DNA of 64,000 nucleotides from assembly GCA_021205635.1 (NCBI GenBank), contig JAJPXC010000125.1, positions 1-64,000 on the forward strand. The letters are read 5' to 3'. Position 1 is the first letter of the stretch, and each line of letters opens with the position of its first letter. Made by a program: the position numbers and the translations under genes. Origin of the DNA: Bacteroidales bacterium (GTDB lineage: Bacteria > Bacteroidota > Bacteroidia > Bacteroidales > Muribaculaceae). Shown piece after piece: positions 41,974 to 52,579 of the stretch. The notes below the pieces were generated by a model. That model made no database searches. It saw only the letters and a list, made by a program, of their open reading frames with translations, and was not told where the DNA came from.

Positions 41974-43284
41974 ATGAAAACCTATTTCCCTGAAATCGAG
42001 AAAATTAAATTTGAGGGCACTGAGAGCTATAATCCCATGGCCTTCCGTTACTACGACGCCGAGCGCGTGGTGCTTGGCAAAAAGATGAAAGACTGGCTGC
42101 GCTTTGCAATGGCATGGTGGCATACACTCTGCGCCGAAGGTGGCGACCAGTTTGGTGGGGGCACTAAGAAGTTCCCCTGGAACGAAGGTACCGACGCCCT
42201 TACCATCGCCAAGCAGAAAGCCGACGCCGGCTTTGAGATCATGCAAAAGCTTGGTATCGAGTACTTCTGCTTCCACGACGTTGACCTCATCAGCGAGGGC
42301 GACAACGTGGAGGAGTACGAGAAAAACATGAAGGAGATCGTCGCCTACATCAAGGAGAAGATGGCCCAAACCGGCATCAAGAACCTGTGGGGCACCGCCA
42401 ACGTCTTCGGTCACGTTCGCTACATGAACGGCGCCGCCACCAACCCCGACTTCGACGTCGTTGCCCGCGCCGCTGTACAGATCAAGAACGCCATCGACGC
42501 CACTATCGCCCTCGGCGGTGAGAACTACGTGTTCTGGGGAGGCCGCGAGGGCTACATGTCGCTCCTCAACACCGACCAAAAGCGTGAGAAAGAGCACCTC
42601 GCACGCATGCTCACCATGGCCCGCGACTACGCCCGCGCTCATGGTTTTAAGGGCACCTTCCTGATCGAGCCCAAGCCCATGGAGCCCTCGAAGCACCAAT
42701 ACGACGTCGACACCGAGACCGTTATCGGCTTCCTGCGCCAGCATGGCCTCGACAAGGACTTCAAGGTGAACATCGAGGTGAACCACGCCACCCTGGCCGG
42801 TCACACCTTCGAGCACGAGTTGGCAGTGGCTGTTGACAACGGTATGCTCGGCTCAATCGACGCCAACCGCGGCGACTACCAGAACGGCTGGGACACCGAC
42901 CAGTTCCCCATCGACAACTACGAGTTGACCCAAGCCATGATGCAGATTATCCGCAACGACGGACTCGGCACCGGTGGCACCAACTTCGACGCCAAGACCC
43001 GCCGCAATTCCACCGACCTTGAGGACATATTCATCGCCCACATCTCGGGCATGGATGCCATGGCACACGCTCTGCTCTGCGCCGCCGACGTGCTCGAGAA
43101 ATCGCCTTATAAGAAGATGTTGCACGACCGCTACGCGTCGTTCGACTCAGGCAAAGGCAAGGAGTTTGAGGAGGGCAAATTGACCCTCGAGCAGCTTGCC
43201 GCCATCGGTCGCGACGTCAACGAGCCCGTCACCACCTCCGGCAAGCAGGAGCTCTATGAGGCCATCATCAACATGTACGCCTAA
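41974..43284 (+). CDS. xylA: Xylose isomerase
   Basis: 436 residues, class II xylose isomerase. The sequence is typical from the start ([20 protein letters not shown]) through the active site ([19 protein letters not shown] near residue 100, with the catalytic His). Metal-binding segments follow: [31 protein letters not shown] and [18 protein letters not shown]. It converts D-xylose to D-xylulose for XylB. Ends shortly before a strong hairpin. A short diverged copy of codons ~56-96 occurs at 52354-52479. Confidence 0.95.
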   Translation: MKTYFPEIEKIKFEGTESYNPMAFRYYDAERVVLGKKMKDWLRFAMAWWHTLCAEGGDQFGGGTKKFPWNEGTDALTIAKQKADAGFEIMQKLGIEYFCFHDVDLISEGDNVEEYEKNMKEIVAYIKEKMAQTGIKNLWGTANVFGHVRYMNGAATNPDFDVVARAAVQIKNAIDATIALGGENYVFWGGREGYMSLLNTDQKREKEHLARMLTMARDYARAHGFKGTFLIEPKPMEPSKHQYDVDTETVIGFLRQHGLDKDFKVNIEVNHATLAGHTFEHELAVAVDNGMLGSIDANRGDYQNGWDTDQFPIDNYELTQAMMQIIRNDGLGTGGTNFDAKTRRNSTDLEDIFIAHISGMDAMAHALLCAADVLEKSPYKKMLHDRYASFDSGKGKEFEEGKLTLEQLAAIGRDVNEPVTTSGKQELYEAIINMYA

Positions 43285-43338
43285 ATTTTGGTTCTTCCGT
43301 TAGATGTACTACTCCCCATTTTTTGGACTAAACCCTAA

Positions 43339-43390
43339 GGGGGTGCGCGCACGCACACAATTATATATAAGTGCGCGTGCGCCCACCCCC
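43339..43390. terminator. GC-rich hairpin after xylA
   Basis: GGGGGTG (43339-43345) pairs with CACCCCC (43384-43390), and the GCGCACGCAC / GTGCGCGTGC segments inside extend the stem imperfectly around an A/T loop. It lies between the convergent xylA and AAA/DUF4143 genes. Confidence 0.6.
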
Positions 43391-43442
43391 TCGTGTCACC
43401 AAAATAAGGCTAAAAACTTCCTCAATCTATGACCCGTTGAGT

Positions 43443-44627
43443 TCAATACAGCAGCCCGAACATCCACAAGGGAATCTTGTTGCCGAAGCCCATATCAATG
43501 TCATCGGCCGCAACATAGCTGTTGGACATATCCTTGATCTGTTCAAAGGATTTATCTTTGCCGCCAACCTCCACCGTCCACTGGTCATCAATCAAGAAGT
43601 CACCCTTGTTAGGCATAAAAAGCTTGTGGCCTTGGGAAAGCTGAGAAGCGAAAAAGGTTTCTCTCACTGTGCCGGTGTTCTCATTCCCAAATGCATAAAT
43701 GATATTCGTATTGTCAAAGAGGATCTTTTCAGGCTTACCCAGTGCCGCATAAGAGTCCTTGGCACGTAGATTCCGCGTAACGCCAGCACTTGCGATAAGT
43801 TGGATGAGTTTCAGCAATGTGTTGCGATTGGTTTCAAGCTTTCGGCACAAATCCGTGATGTTGAGCGTATATGGGTTGTCGTGAGCCAACACCGAGAGAA
43901 AGCTCTTGATTTTGTATCGCGAAGCCAGGTCGATATCGCTAACGGTTGGTATCTCAGAGTCAATGATATTGTCGATGATATGTTGTATCCGGTCATAGAA
44001 ACGTCCTCCCTTCTCTTTGAAGAAAGGATAATATCCTCTTTGAAGGTACTGCTCAAACCATGGCAGGATAGTGATGCTCGGGAAAGTTTCCGCGGCTATA
44101 TCGACATGATTTTGGAACAGCGTTTCCAGCGATACAGGTTGCCAATCGATCACTTTGTTTATTTTAAGATACTCACGGAAGGACAATCCTCGCAGTTCAT
44201 ACATAATATGCCTACGGGAAAGATCTCCTTTGGCCGATTGGGCAAGGTTGAGCATCGAGGAACCAGAAACCACCAGATTCAAGGGGTAAAAATCATAGAT
44301 GTTTTTTACCTCTTGTTCCCAGTTTGGATACTTATGCACCTCGTCCAAGAAAAGATGCGTACCCCCGTGCAAGGCAAAATATTCGGCAATTTCAAGCAAG
44401 TGGTGGTTGGCGAACCAAATGTGATCCAACGACAAGTACAAGGCTTTCCCGCTCTTTGGGAACGCTTGTTTCATTCGCTGAAGCATGAGGGTGGTTTTCC
44501 CCACTCCCTTAGGGCCCTTAATGACTATCAATTTAGCTTCCCAATCGATTTCATTATAAAGATAGCGGGTGAAACCAAGACTGGTGTCCGACACCTTCCA
44601 TTTCGAGATTCTAAACAAATTCTCCAT
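43443..44627 (-). CDS. AAA ATPase with DUF4143 domain
   Basis: 394 residues. The N-terminal AAA_14-type ATPase has Walker A VIKGPKGVGKTTLMLQRMK near residue 37, Walker B THLFLDEVHKYPNWEQEV near 95, and sensor-1-like NLVVSGSSMLNL. The middle is helical with a winged-helix-like segment (LNITDLCRKLETNRNTLLKL). The C-terminal DUF4143 part has a nuclease-like FLIDDQWTVEVGGK. The family is widespread in gut Bacteroidales in many copies; function unknown. Its upstream region carries inverted repeats suggesting autoregulation. Expressed away from hsdM. Confidence 0.85.
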   Translation of the reverse strand: MENLFRISKWKVSDTSLGFTRYLYNEIDWEAKLIVIKGPKGVGKTTLMLQRMKQAFPKSGKALYLSLDHIWFANHHLLEIAEYFALHGGTHLFLDEVHKYPNWEQEVKNIYDFYPLNLVVSGSSMLNLAQSAKGDLSRRHIMYELRGLSFREYLKINKVIDWQPVSLETLFQNHVDIAAETFPSITILPWFEQYLQRGYYPFFKEKGGRFYDRIQHIIDNIIDSEIPTVSDIDLASRYKIKSFLSVLAHDNPYTLNITDLCRKLETNRNTLLKLIQLIASAGVTRNLRAKDSYAALGKPEKILFDNTNIIYAFGNENTGTVRETFFASQLSQGHKLFMPNKGDFLIDDQWTVEVGGKDKSFEQIKDMSNSYVAADDIDMGFGNKIPLWMFGLLY

Positions 44628-44643
44628 ATCAGCTCCTTTGCCG

Positions 44644-44720
44644 CAAAGTTAGTAAATTTCTTGAAAATACATAAATTAAATTACGAAAATATTGCGAAAA
44701 TTCGTAATTTGAATTACGAA
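44644..44720 (-). promoter_or_regulatory. Promoter and inverted-repeat operator of the AAA/DUF4143 gene
   Basis: On the minus strand the -7 box TAACTTTG (plus 44644-44651) lies 17 nt before the ATG. Upstream a perfect 9-bp inverted repeat TTCGTAATT TG AATTACGAA spans 44701-44720. An additional half-site ATTACGAA lies at 44680-44687, 34 nt before the equivalent right-arm half-site (ATTACGAA at 44714). The layout suggests cooperative repressor binding. Confidence 0.5.
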
Positions 44721-44852
44721 AATCGAGAAATAAAACGTAACTACTGTTATTAATCACGCATCAAGATTAACAGATATACGCCTCTGGTGCTATTCATTTT
44801 CTTAACATCTTTTTAACTGCCTGCGCGCCACGTGTCGCGCACCCCCCGCGTT

Positions 44853-44913
44853 ATCTTTGCCCAAATTTATCGGGCTGCAATCCCCATCTGCTCGTTAAAT
44901 TTAGTTATCTTTG
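44853..44913 (+). promoter_or_regulatory. Two -7 boxes upstream of hsdM
   Basis: TATCTTTG occurs at 44853-44860 and again at 44906-44913, both exact TAnnTTTG matches; the second lies 31 nt before the hsdM ATG. A 10-codon ORF (44928-44960) overlaps the hsdM start out of frame and has no clear meaning. Confidence 0.5.
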
Positions 44914-44943
44914 CATTGAAATAAACCATGAATCAAATTCCCT

Positions 44944-46479
44944 ATGGCCAAGAAAACTAAAAACACCGAATCCAACAAGTCAATCGAGCAAATGCTGTGG
45001 GATAGCGCGAACGTGCTCCGGGGGAATCTCGACGCCGCCGAATATAAATCAGTGGTGCTTGGGTTGGTGTTCCTGAAATATATCAACGACTGTTTTATCG
45101 CCAAGTACAACGAGCTGGTTGCCGAGGGCGACGGCTTCGAGGAGGATCCCGACGAGTATATCGGCGACAACATCTTTTTCGTGGAGCCGGAGGCACGATG
45201 GAGCACAATAGCCGAATCATCACTAAAAGCCGAAATAGGCACGGTGATCGACACCGCGATGGAAGCCCTCGAGCGCAAGAACAAGCAGCTTAAAGGTATT
45301 CTCCCCAAAAACTATGCCCGACCCGAGCTGGACAAACGCCGACTTGGCAACGTGGTGGATATTTTCAACAACTTGCGTTTCGACGGCCGTGAGGCTCGAG
45401 ATGTGTTGGGCCGCGTCTACGAATACTTCCTTGGCGAGTTTGCGCGAGAGGAGGGAAAGAAGGGCGGCGAATTTTACACGCCATCATGTGTGGTGCGCAC
45501 CATAGTGGAGGTCATCCAGCCTTACAAGGGTAAGATCTTTGACCCGGCGTGCGGCTCGGGCGGTATGTTCGTGCAATCGTCGAAATTCATCGAGCGTCAC
45601 CAAGGGAATATCAATAATATATCGGTATATGGCCAGGAGCTTAACAGCAACACCTGGCGCTTGGCGCAGATGAACCTCGCTATCCGCGGGATTGAGGCCA
45701 ACTTCGGAGCGTCGTACGCCGACTCGTTCCACGACGACCAGCATCCCTTCCTGAAGGCCGACTTCGTGATGGCTAATCCGCCGTTCAACATCTCCAATTG
45801 GGGAGGTGACCAACTTCGTGACGACCCCCGCTGGCAATACGGCATTCCTCCCGAGGGCAACGCCAACTTCGCTTGGATGCAGCATATGCTCTACCACTTG
45901 TCGGATCACGGGCGCATCGGCTTGGTGCTGGCCAACGGCTCTCTGTCGTCGCAGCAAGGCACCGAGGGGGAGATACGCAAGAACATCCTGCTGGCCGACC
46001 TTGTGGAGGGAATCGTGGCGATGCCCTCACAGTTGTTCTACAACGTGCAGATTCCCTGCTGCCTTTGGTTCTTGTCCAAGAAGAAAGCCCAGCCTGGCAA
46101 GACGCTGTTCATCGACGCCCGAAATATGGGCTACATGAAGGATCGCACCCATCGCGAGCTCTCGTGCGGAGAGGAATCGGAGGATCATGGCAACGACATC
46201 GGTCGCATAGCCGAGACTTTTGAGCGTTTCCGCAACGGCACCTTCGAGCCAGAAAAAGGCTACTCCGCAGTCGCCACCACAGATGAGATCGCCGCGCAGG
46301 ATTATATCCTCACCCCGGGCCGCTACGTGGGGATCGCCGAGGTAAAGGACGACGGCGAGCCGTTTCAGGAGAAGATGGAGCGGCTGACGGCCGAGCTCTC
46401 CGACCTGTTCGCCCAGTCGCACGCCCTCGAGGATGAAATTCGCCGGCAGTTAGCTTCCATAGGGTTTACCTTGAAGTAA
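44944..46479 (+). CDS. hsdM: Type I restriction-modification DNA methyltransferase subunit
   Basis: 511 residues. The N-terminal HsdM helical domain (QMLWDSANVLRGNLDAAEYK) is followed by the N6-adenine methylase core. The SAM-binding motif I is IFDPACGSGGMFVQS near residue 199 and the catalytic NPPF is VMANPPFNISNWGGD near 278. The C-terminal part includes FLGEFAREEGKKGGEFYTP (before motif I) and ends in a coiled-coil tail. It methylates adenine at the site read by HsdS and is required for both the modification and the restriction complex. First gene of the hsd operon. Confidence 0.93.
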   Translation: MAKKTKNTESNKSIEQMLWDSANVLRGNLDAAEYKSVVLGLVFLKYINDCFIAKYNELVAEGDGFEEDPDEYIGDNIFFVEPEARWSTIAESSLKAEIGTVIDTAMEALERKNKQLKGILPKNYARPELDKRRLGNVVDIFNNLRFDGREARDVLGRVYEYFLGEFAREEGKKGGEFYTPSCVVRTIVEVIQPYKGKIFDPACGSGGMFVQSSKFIERHQGNINNISVYGQELNSNTWRLAQMNLAIRGIEANFGASYADSFHDDQHPFLKADFVMANPPFNISNWGGDQLRDDPRWQYGIPPEGNANFAWMQHMLYHLSDHGRIGLVLANGSLSSQQGTEGEIRKNILLADLVEGIVAMPSQLFYNVQIPCCLWFLSKKKAQPGKTLFIDARNMGYMKDRTHRELSCGEESEDHGNDIGRIAETFERFRNGTFEPEKGYSAVATTDEIAAQDYILTPGRYVGIAEVKDDGEPFQEKMERLTAELSDLFAQSHALEDEIRRQLASIGFTLK

Positions 46480-46538
46480 AGCATGTGCTCCAAATCCTCC
46501 ACAGGTTGTGGAACAATTAACTACTTTATCCAAACCTC

Positions 46539-46564
46539 CCGCTAAATTCTCATTTATGGAAGAG
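46539..46564 (+). repeat. Junction repeat, copy A
   Basis: CCGCTAAATTCTCATTTATG plus GAAGAG: a 26-nt sequence containing a stop codon (TAA), a short spacer and the ATGGAAGAG start of the DUF1016 remnant. Identical over 26 nt to copy C at 48252-48277. The bases before it read ...IQTSR-stop in one frame, like the HsdS end ISQTDR-stop. Confidence 0.85.
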
Positions 46565-47132
46565 ATAATAAACAATAATAATGTCAAGGGATTGTTGACC
46601 GACATACGGCACTTGCTGCAAGAGGCGCGCGGCCACATTGCGCGCACAATCAACACCACGCTTGTAAACACCTACTGGCAAGTGGGCAGGCATATTGTGG
46701 AGTATGAGCAGGGCGGCAATGCACGTGCCGAGTACAGCAAGGGCGTGATAAACTATCTGGCTGAACATCTGAAACGGGAGTTCGGAGCCGGTTTCAACGC
46801 TACGAATCTTAGACTCATGCGCCGTCTATTCCTCTTCTTCCCAAATCAACGGACACTGTCCGTTAAATTGAGTTGGAGCCACTATAATTATCTGTTGAAG
46901 ATAGAGAATAAGACCGCCAGAGATTACTATATGTCTGAATGTGAGGCCTGTGGGTGGAGCACGCGCCAACTTGAAAGGCAGATAAACACGAATTGGGATT
47001 GTGTTGTGCGCGGAGAAGAGCGATACGATGGTGCGCTACACGCTGCCCGAGGGGCAGGCCCAAATCTTTGCCGCGCAGTATATGACGTATATGCCCAGCA
47101 AGGAGGAACTCACCGCACTGCTTACGGAATAA
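46556..47132 (+). pseudogene. DUF1016 (YhcG-type nuclease) gene, centre deleted and frameshifted
   Basis: From the ATG at 46556 about 140 residues match the DUF1016 N-terminal domain (RTINTTLVNTYWQVGRHIVE, NLRLMRRLFLFFPNQRTLSV, LSWSHYNYLLKIENKTARDY). After QINTN the sequence changes frame. The other frame carries the family end (GIVLCAEKSDTMVRYTLPEG, then IFAAQYMTYMPSKEELTALL) and stops at 47130-47132. About 130 residues including the PD-(D/E)XK nuclease core are lost. The open plus frame therefore ends in 60 nonsense residues. DUF1016 genes are common passengers of type I systems. Inactive here. Confidence 0.75.
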
Positions 47133-47151
47133 ATTCTCATTTATGGAAGAG
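47130..47151 (+). repeat. Junction repeat, copy B
   Basis: TAAATTCTCATTTATGGAAG plus AG, identical over 22 nt to copies A and C. It contains the stop of the DUF1016 remnant and the start of hsdS. Confidence 0.85.
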
Positions 47152-48258
47152 TGGAAAAAATATAAGTTAGGTGACGTGCTAACAATAAAGTATGGCAAGG
47201 ATCACAAAACCCTTGGCAATGGCGACATACCTGTTTATGGCAGTGGCGGTGTAATGCGTTATGCCGATAGGCAATTATATGATGGTCCAAGCATATTAAT
47301 ACCTCGCAAAGGTAGTTTGAACAATATAATGTATACAGACAAGCCTTTTTGGACAGTTGATACAATGTTTTGGACTATCGTTAAAACAGAAATTGCCAAT
47401 CCCAAATATCTGTATTACTCTATTTGCAAATATGATTTTGCAAGTATGAATGTTGGCACGGCAATTCCAAGCCTGACTGTTCCTGTAATAGAGGAAATTT
47501 CAGTTACTTTGCCAAGTATTGACGTGCAAAAGCATATTGTTGACATACTTTCTTCCCTCGATGCCAAGATAGAGTTGAACCGGCGGATAAACGATAATTT
47601 AGAGGCGCAGGCGCAAGCCCTGTTCCGCTCCTGGTTCGTCGATTTCGAACCGTGGGGAGGCGTGATGCCAGAGGATTGGACTATTCAATGCCTTTCGGAT
47701 ATTGCAGTCTATCAGAATGGGTTAGCTATGCAGAAGTTCCCTTCCGAGCAAGAAGATGATCGTCTTCCCGTGCTTAAAATCAAAGAATTAGGACAAGGAT
47801 TTTGTGACTCAAACTCGGATACGTGTTCTGAGCAGCTAATCGGCCAGAAATTCATCGTCAATGACGGTGATGTCGTTTTCTCGTGGTCCGGCACTCTTAT
47901 GGTGAAAATTTGGGTTGGAGGCAAATGTGGCCTAAATCAACATCTTTTTAAGGTTACTTCTGACACCTTCCCCAAGTGGTTATATTTTCTCTGGACGCAA
48001 TATCATAATGACAGCTTTATTCGCATCGCCAAAGATAAAGCCGTGACAATGGGACATATAAAGAGAGGGGAATTAGAGAAGGCAAAAGTCTTTGTCCCCT
48101 CTAGGGATGCCATGAGTCAGGCCAACGATGTGTTTGCTCCTCTAATTAACGCCTCGATTAATCTGCGACAAGAAAATCGTCAACTTATTTCTCTCCGGGA
48201 CACGTTGCTTCCCCGCCTAATGTCGGGCGAGCTTAAAATCAGTCAAACAGACCGCTAA
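47143..48258 (+). CDS. hsdS: Type I restriction-modification specificity subunit
   Basis: 371 residues with two target-recognition domains. The first starts MEEWKKYKLGDVLTIKYGK, has YGSGGVMRYADRQLYDGPS, and ends in the conserved central helix (IVDILSSLDAKIELNRRIND, then ALFRSWFVDFEPWGG). The second starts at PEDWTIQCLSDIAVYQNG and ends with RQLISLRDTLLPRLMSGELK. It determines the bipartite DNA site recognised by the HsdM and HsdR complex. Its start lies in junction repeat B and its stop in junction repeat C. I see no second complete specificity gene or invertase near it. Confidence 0.92.
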   Translation: MEEWKKYKLGDVLTIKYGKDHKTLGNGDIPVYGSGGVMRYADRQLYDGPSILIPRKGSLNNIMYTDKPFWTVDTMFWTIVKTEIANPKYLYYSICKYDFASMNVGTAIPSLTVPVIEEISVTLPSIDVQKHIVDILSSLDAKIELNRRINDNLEAQAQALFRSWFVDFEPWGGVMPEDWTIQCLSDIAVYQNGLAMQKFPSEQEDDRLPVLKIKELGQGFCDSNSDTCSEQLIGQKFIVNDGDVVFSWSGTLMVKIWVGGKCGLNQHLFKVTSDTFPKWLYFLWTQYHNDSFIRIAKDKAVTMGHIKRGELEKAKVFVPSRDAMSQANDVFAPLINASINLRQENRQLISLRDTLLPRLMSGELKISQTDR

Positions 48259-48277
48259 ATTCTCATTTATGGAAGAG
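48252..48277 (+). repeat. Junction repeat, copy C
   Basis: Identical over 26 nt to copy A (46539-46564). It holds the hsdS stop (CGC TAA), the spacer and the start of the Bro-N-Fic gene. Confidence 0.85.
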
Positions 48278-49147
48278 CATCCGCATAAGATTTCAATCAG
48301 GTTTTTCAACAACCAAGAGGTGAGAGCAGCTTGGGATGAGGAGGGACAGCGTTGGCTGTTCTCTGTGGTTGACGTTATTGCTGTGCTAACCCGCAGCAAA
48401 AATCCTCGAAACTACTGGAAGTTCCTTAAAAACAAGTTGAAGAAAGAGAACCATGAGTTGGTTAGTGCCACTAACCAACTGAAGATGACGGCGGCCGATG
48501 GCAAGCGCTATCTTACTGATTGTCTGTCTCAAAGCGAGATGCTTAAATTGATCGATGTCACTCCAAGCAAGTATGCGGTGGCTTTTGCCAAGTGGCTCAT
48601 CACAGGTGAGAATCAGCTCGACAGCAAGAGTCGCGACAAGGCTTATCAGCTGTGGGATAGCAGTCTGTTGGCGTCCATTGAGGTGGGGACGACGCGCGGG
48701 TTGCAGCAAATACACGCTTATATCTTTGGCGGTTTGTATGACTTCGCTGGGAAAATACGGCAGAAAAACATCGCCAAGGGGGGCTTCCAGTTCGCCGTGT
48801 CGCAGTTCTTAGGGCAAACGCTCGCTCTGATTGAGAAGATGCCAGAAAGCACGCTTAATGAGATCGTTGAGAAGTACGTCGAGATGAATATCGCCCACCC
48901 CTTCATGGAGGGAAATGGTCGCAGCACCCGCATATGGCTCGACCTGATGTTGAAACGTTCGCTGAAGCGCTGCGTCGACTGGAGCCAAATTGACAAGCAG
49001 GAATATATGGAGGCGATGCGAGAGAGTCCCATTAACGACGCCAAAATCAAGGCGTTGATCGCGGGGGCGTTGACCGACCGCATCAACGATCGTGAAATGT
49101 TCATGAAAGGGATCGACTATTCCTATTATTACGAGCAAAACGACTAA
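48269..49147 (+). CDS. Bro-N domain fused to class III-like Fic AMP-transferase
   Basis: 292 residues. Residues ~5-110 look like a Bro-N/DinD-type DNA-associated domain (QRWLFSVVDVIAVLTRSKNP, RNYWKFLKNKLKKE). From ~120 a Fic domain follows (LLASIEVGTTRGLQQIHAYI, GGLYDFAGKIRQKN) with the complete active motif AHPFMEGNGRSTRIWLD near residue 210. The last helix (KGIDYSYYYEQND) corresponds to the C-terminal inhibitory helix of Neisseria-type class III Fic proteins ([S/T]xxxE[G/N]), here S-YYY-E followed by Q. It should transfer AMP to a protein target and be autoinhibited. It lies between hsdS and hsdR. Confidence 0.82.
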   Translation: MEEHPHKISIRFFNNQEVRAAWDEEGQRWLFSVVDVIAVLTRSKNPRNYWKFLKNKLKKENHELVSATNQLKMTAADGKRYLTDCLSQSEMLKLIDVTPSKYAVAFAKWLITGENQLDSKSRDKAYQLWDSSLLASIEVGTTRGLQQIHAYIFGGLYDFAGKIRQKNIAKGGFQFAVSQFLGQTLALIEKMPESTLNEIVEKYVEMNIAHPFMEGNGRSTRIWLDLMLKRSLKRCVDWSQIDKQEYMEAMRESPINDAKIKALIAGALTDRINDREMFMKGIDYSYYYEQND

Positions 49148-49152
49148 TTGTC

Positions 49153-49209
49153 ATGGAAAAGTGGAAAGAAGATGGCAAATGCTTAAATCACACTTTTAAA
49201 CGAGCTTAG
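49153..49209 (+). pseudogene. Possible vestige of a second hsdS start
   Basis: An 18-codon frame beginning MEKWKEDGKC lies between the Fic gene and hsdR. Its first residues resemble the hsdS start MEEWKKYKLGD, after which it ends. With the IQTSR-stop scar before junction repeat A, it suggests former extra hsdS copies. Very short, so weak. Confidence 0.3.
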
Positions 49210-49212
49210 ACG

Positions 49213-52329
<3,117 letters not shown>

Positions 52330-52353
52330 GTTACCGAATATCAATAAACGCAG

Positions 52354-52479
52354 GGTGGTGATCAGTTTGGCGGTGGCACCAAGAAGTTGCCCTGGAACGA
52401 AGGCCCCGACACCCTTACTATCGCCAAGCAAAAAGCCGATGCCGGCTTCGAGATCACGCAGAAACTGGGAAACGAGTGA
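52354..52479 (+). pseudogene. Fragment of a second, diverged xylA
   Basis: 41 codons read [20 protein letters not shown] and [19 protein letters not shown], then a stop. They match codons ~56-96 of the intact xylA (42139-42261), with 5 amino-acid and 19 nucleotide differences of 123 counted by eye. No start codon and no other part of xylA is present. It lies 24 nt after hsdR, in the same orientation as the intact gene 9 kb to the left, so the restriction block sits between a full and a partial xylA. Confidence 0.85.
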
Positions 52480-52513
52480 TGGCGCCCCGGGGTTTAACCC
52501 CCGAGACGCCATC
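52478..52513. terminator. Hairpin after the xylA fragment
   Basis: GATGGCG (52478-52484) pairs with CGCCATC (52507-52513), and CCCCGGGGTT / AACCCCCG inside extends the stem. It closes the hsd operon and faces the convergent secreted-protein operon. Confidence 0.6.
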
Positions 52514-52579
52514 TCGTCTATCACATCAATTAACGGGTTTGCTAATTACGTATCGCCTTTTCAGGCAGAGGGAACAATC

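Noticed and set aside
44928..44960. 10-codon leader peptide regulating hsdM
   Set aside because: Overlaps the hsdM start by chance length; no attenuator hairpin or biased codons that would support a regulatory role.
47143..48258. Phase-variable, invertible hsdS system
   Set aside because: Only one complete specificity gene is present, the shared sequences are direct rather than inverted repeats, and there is no recombinase gene nearby.
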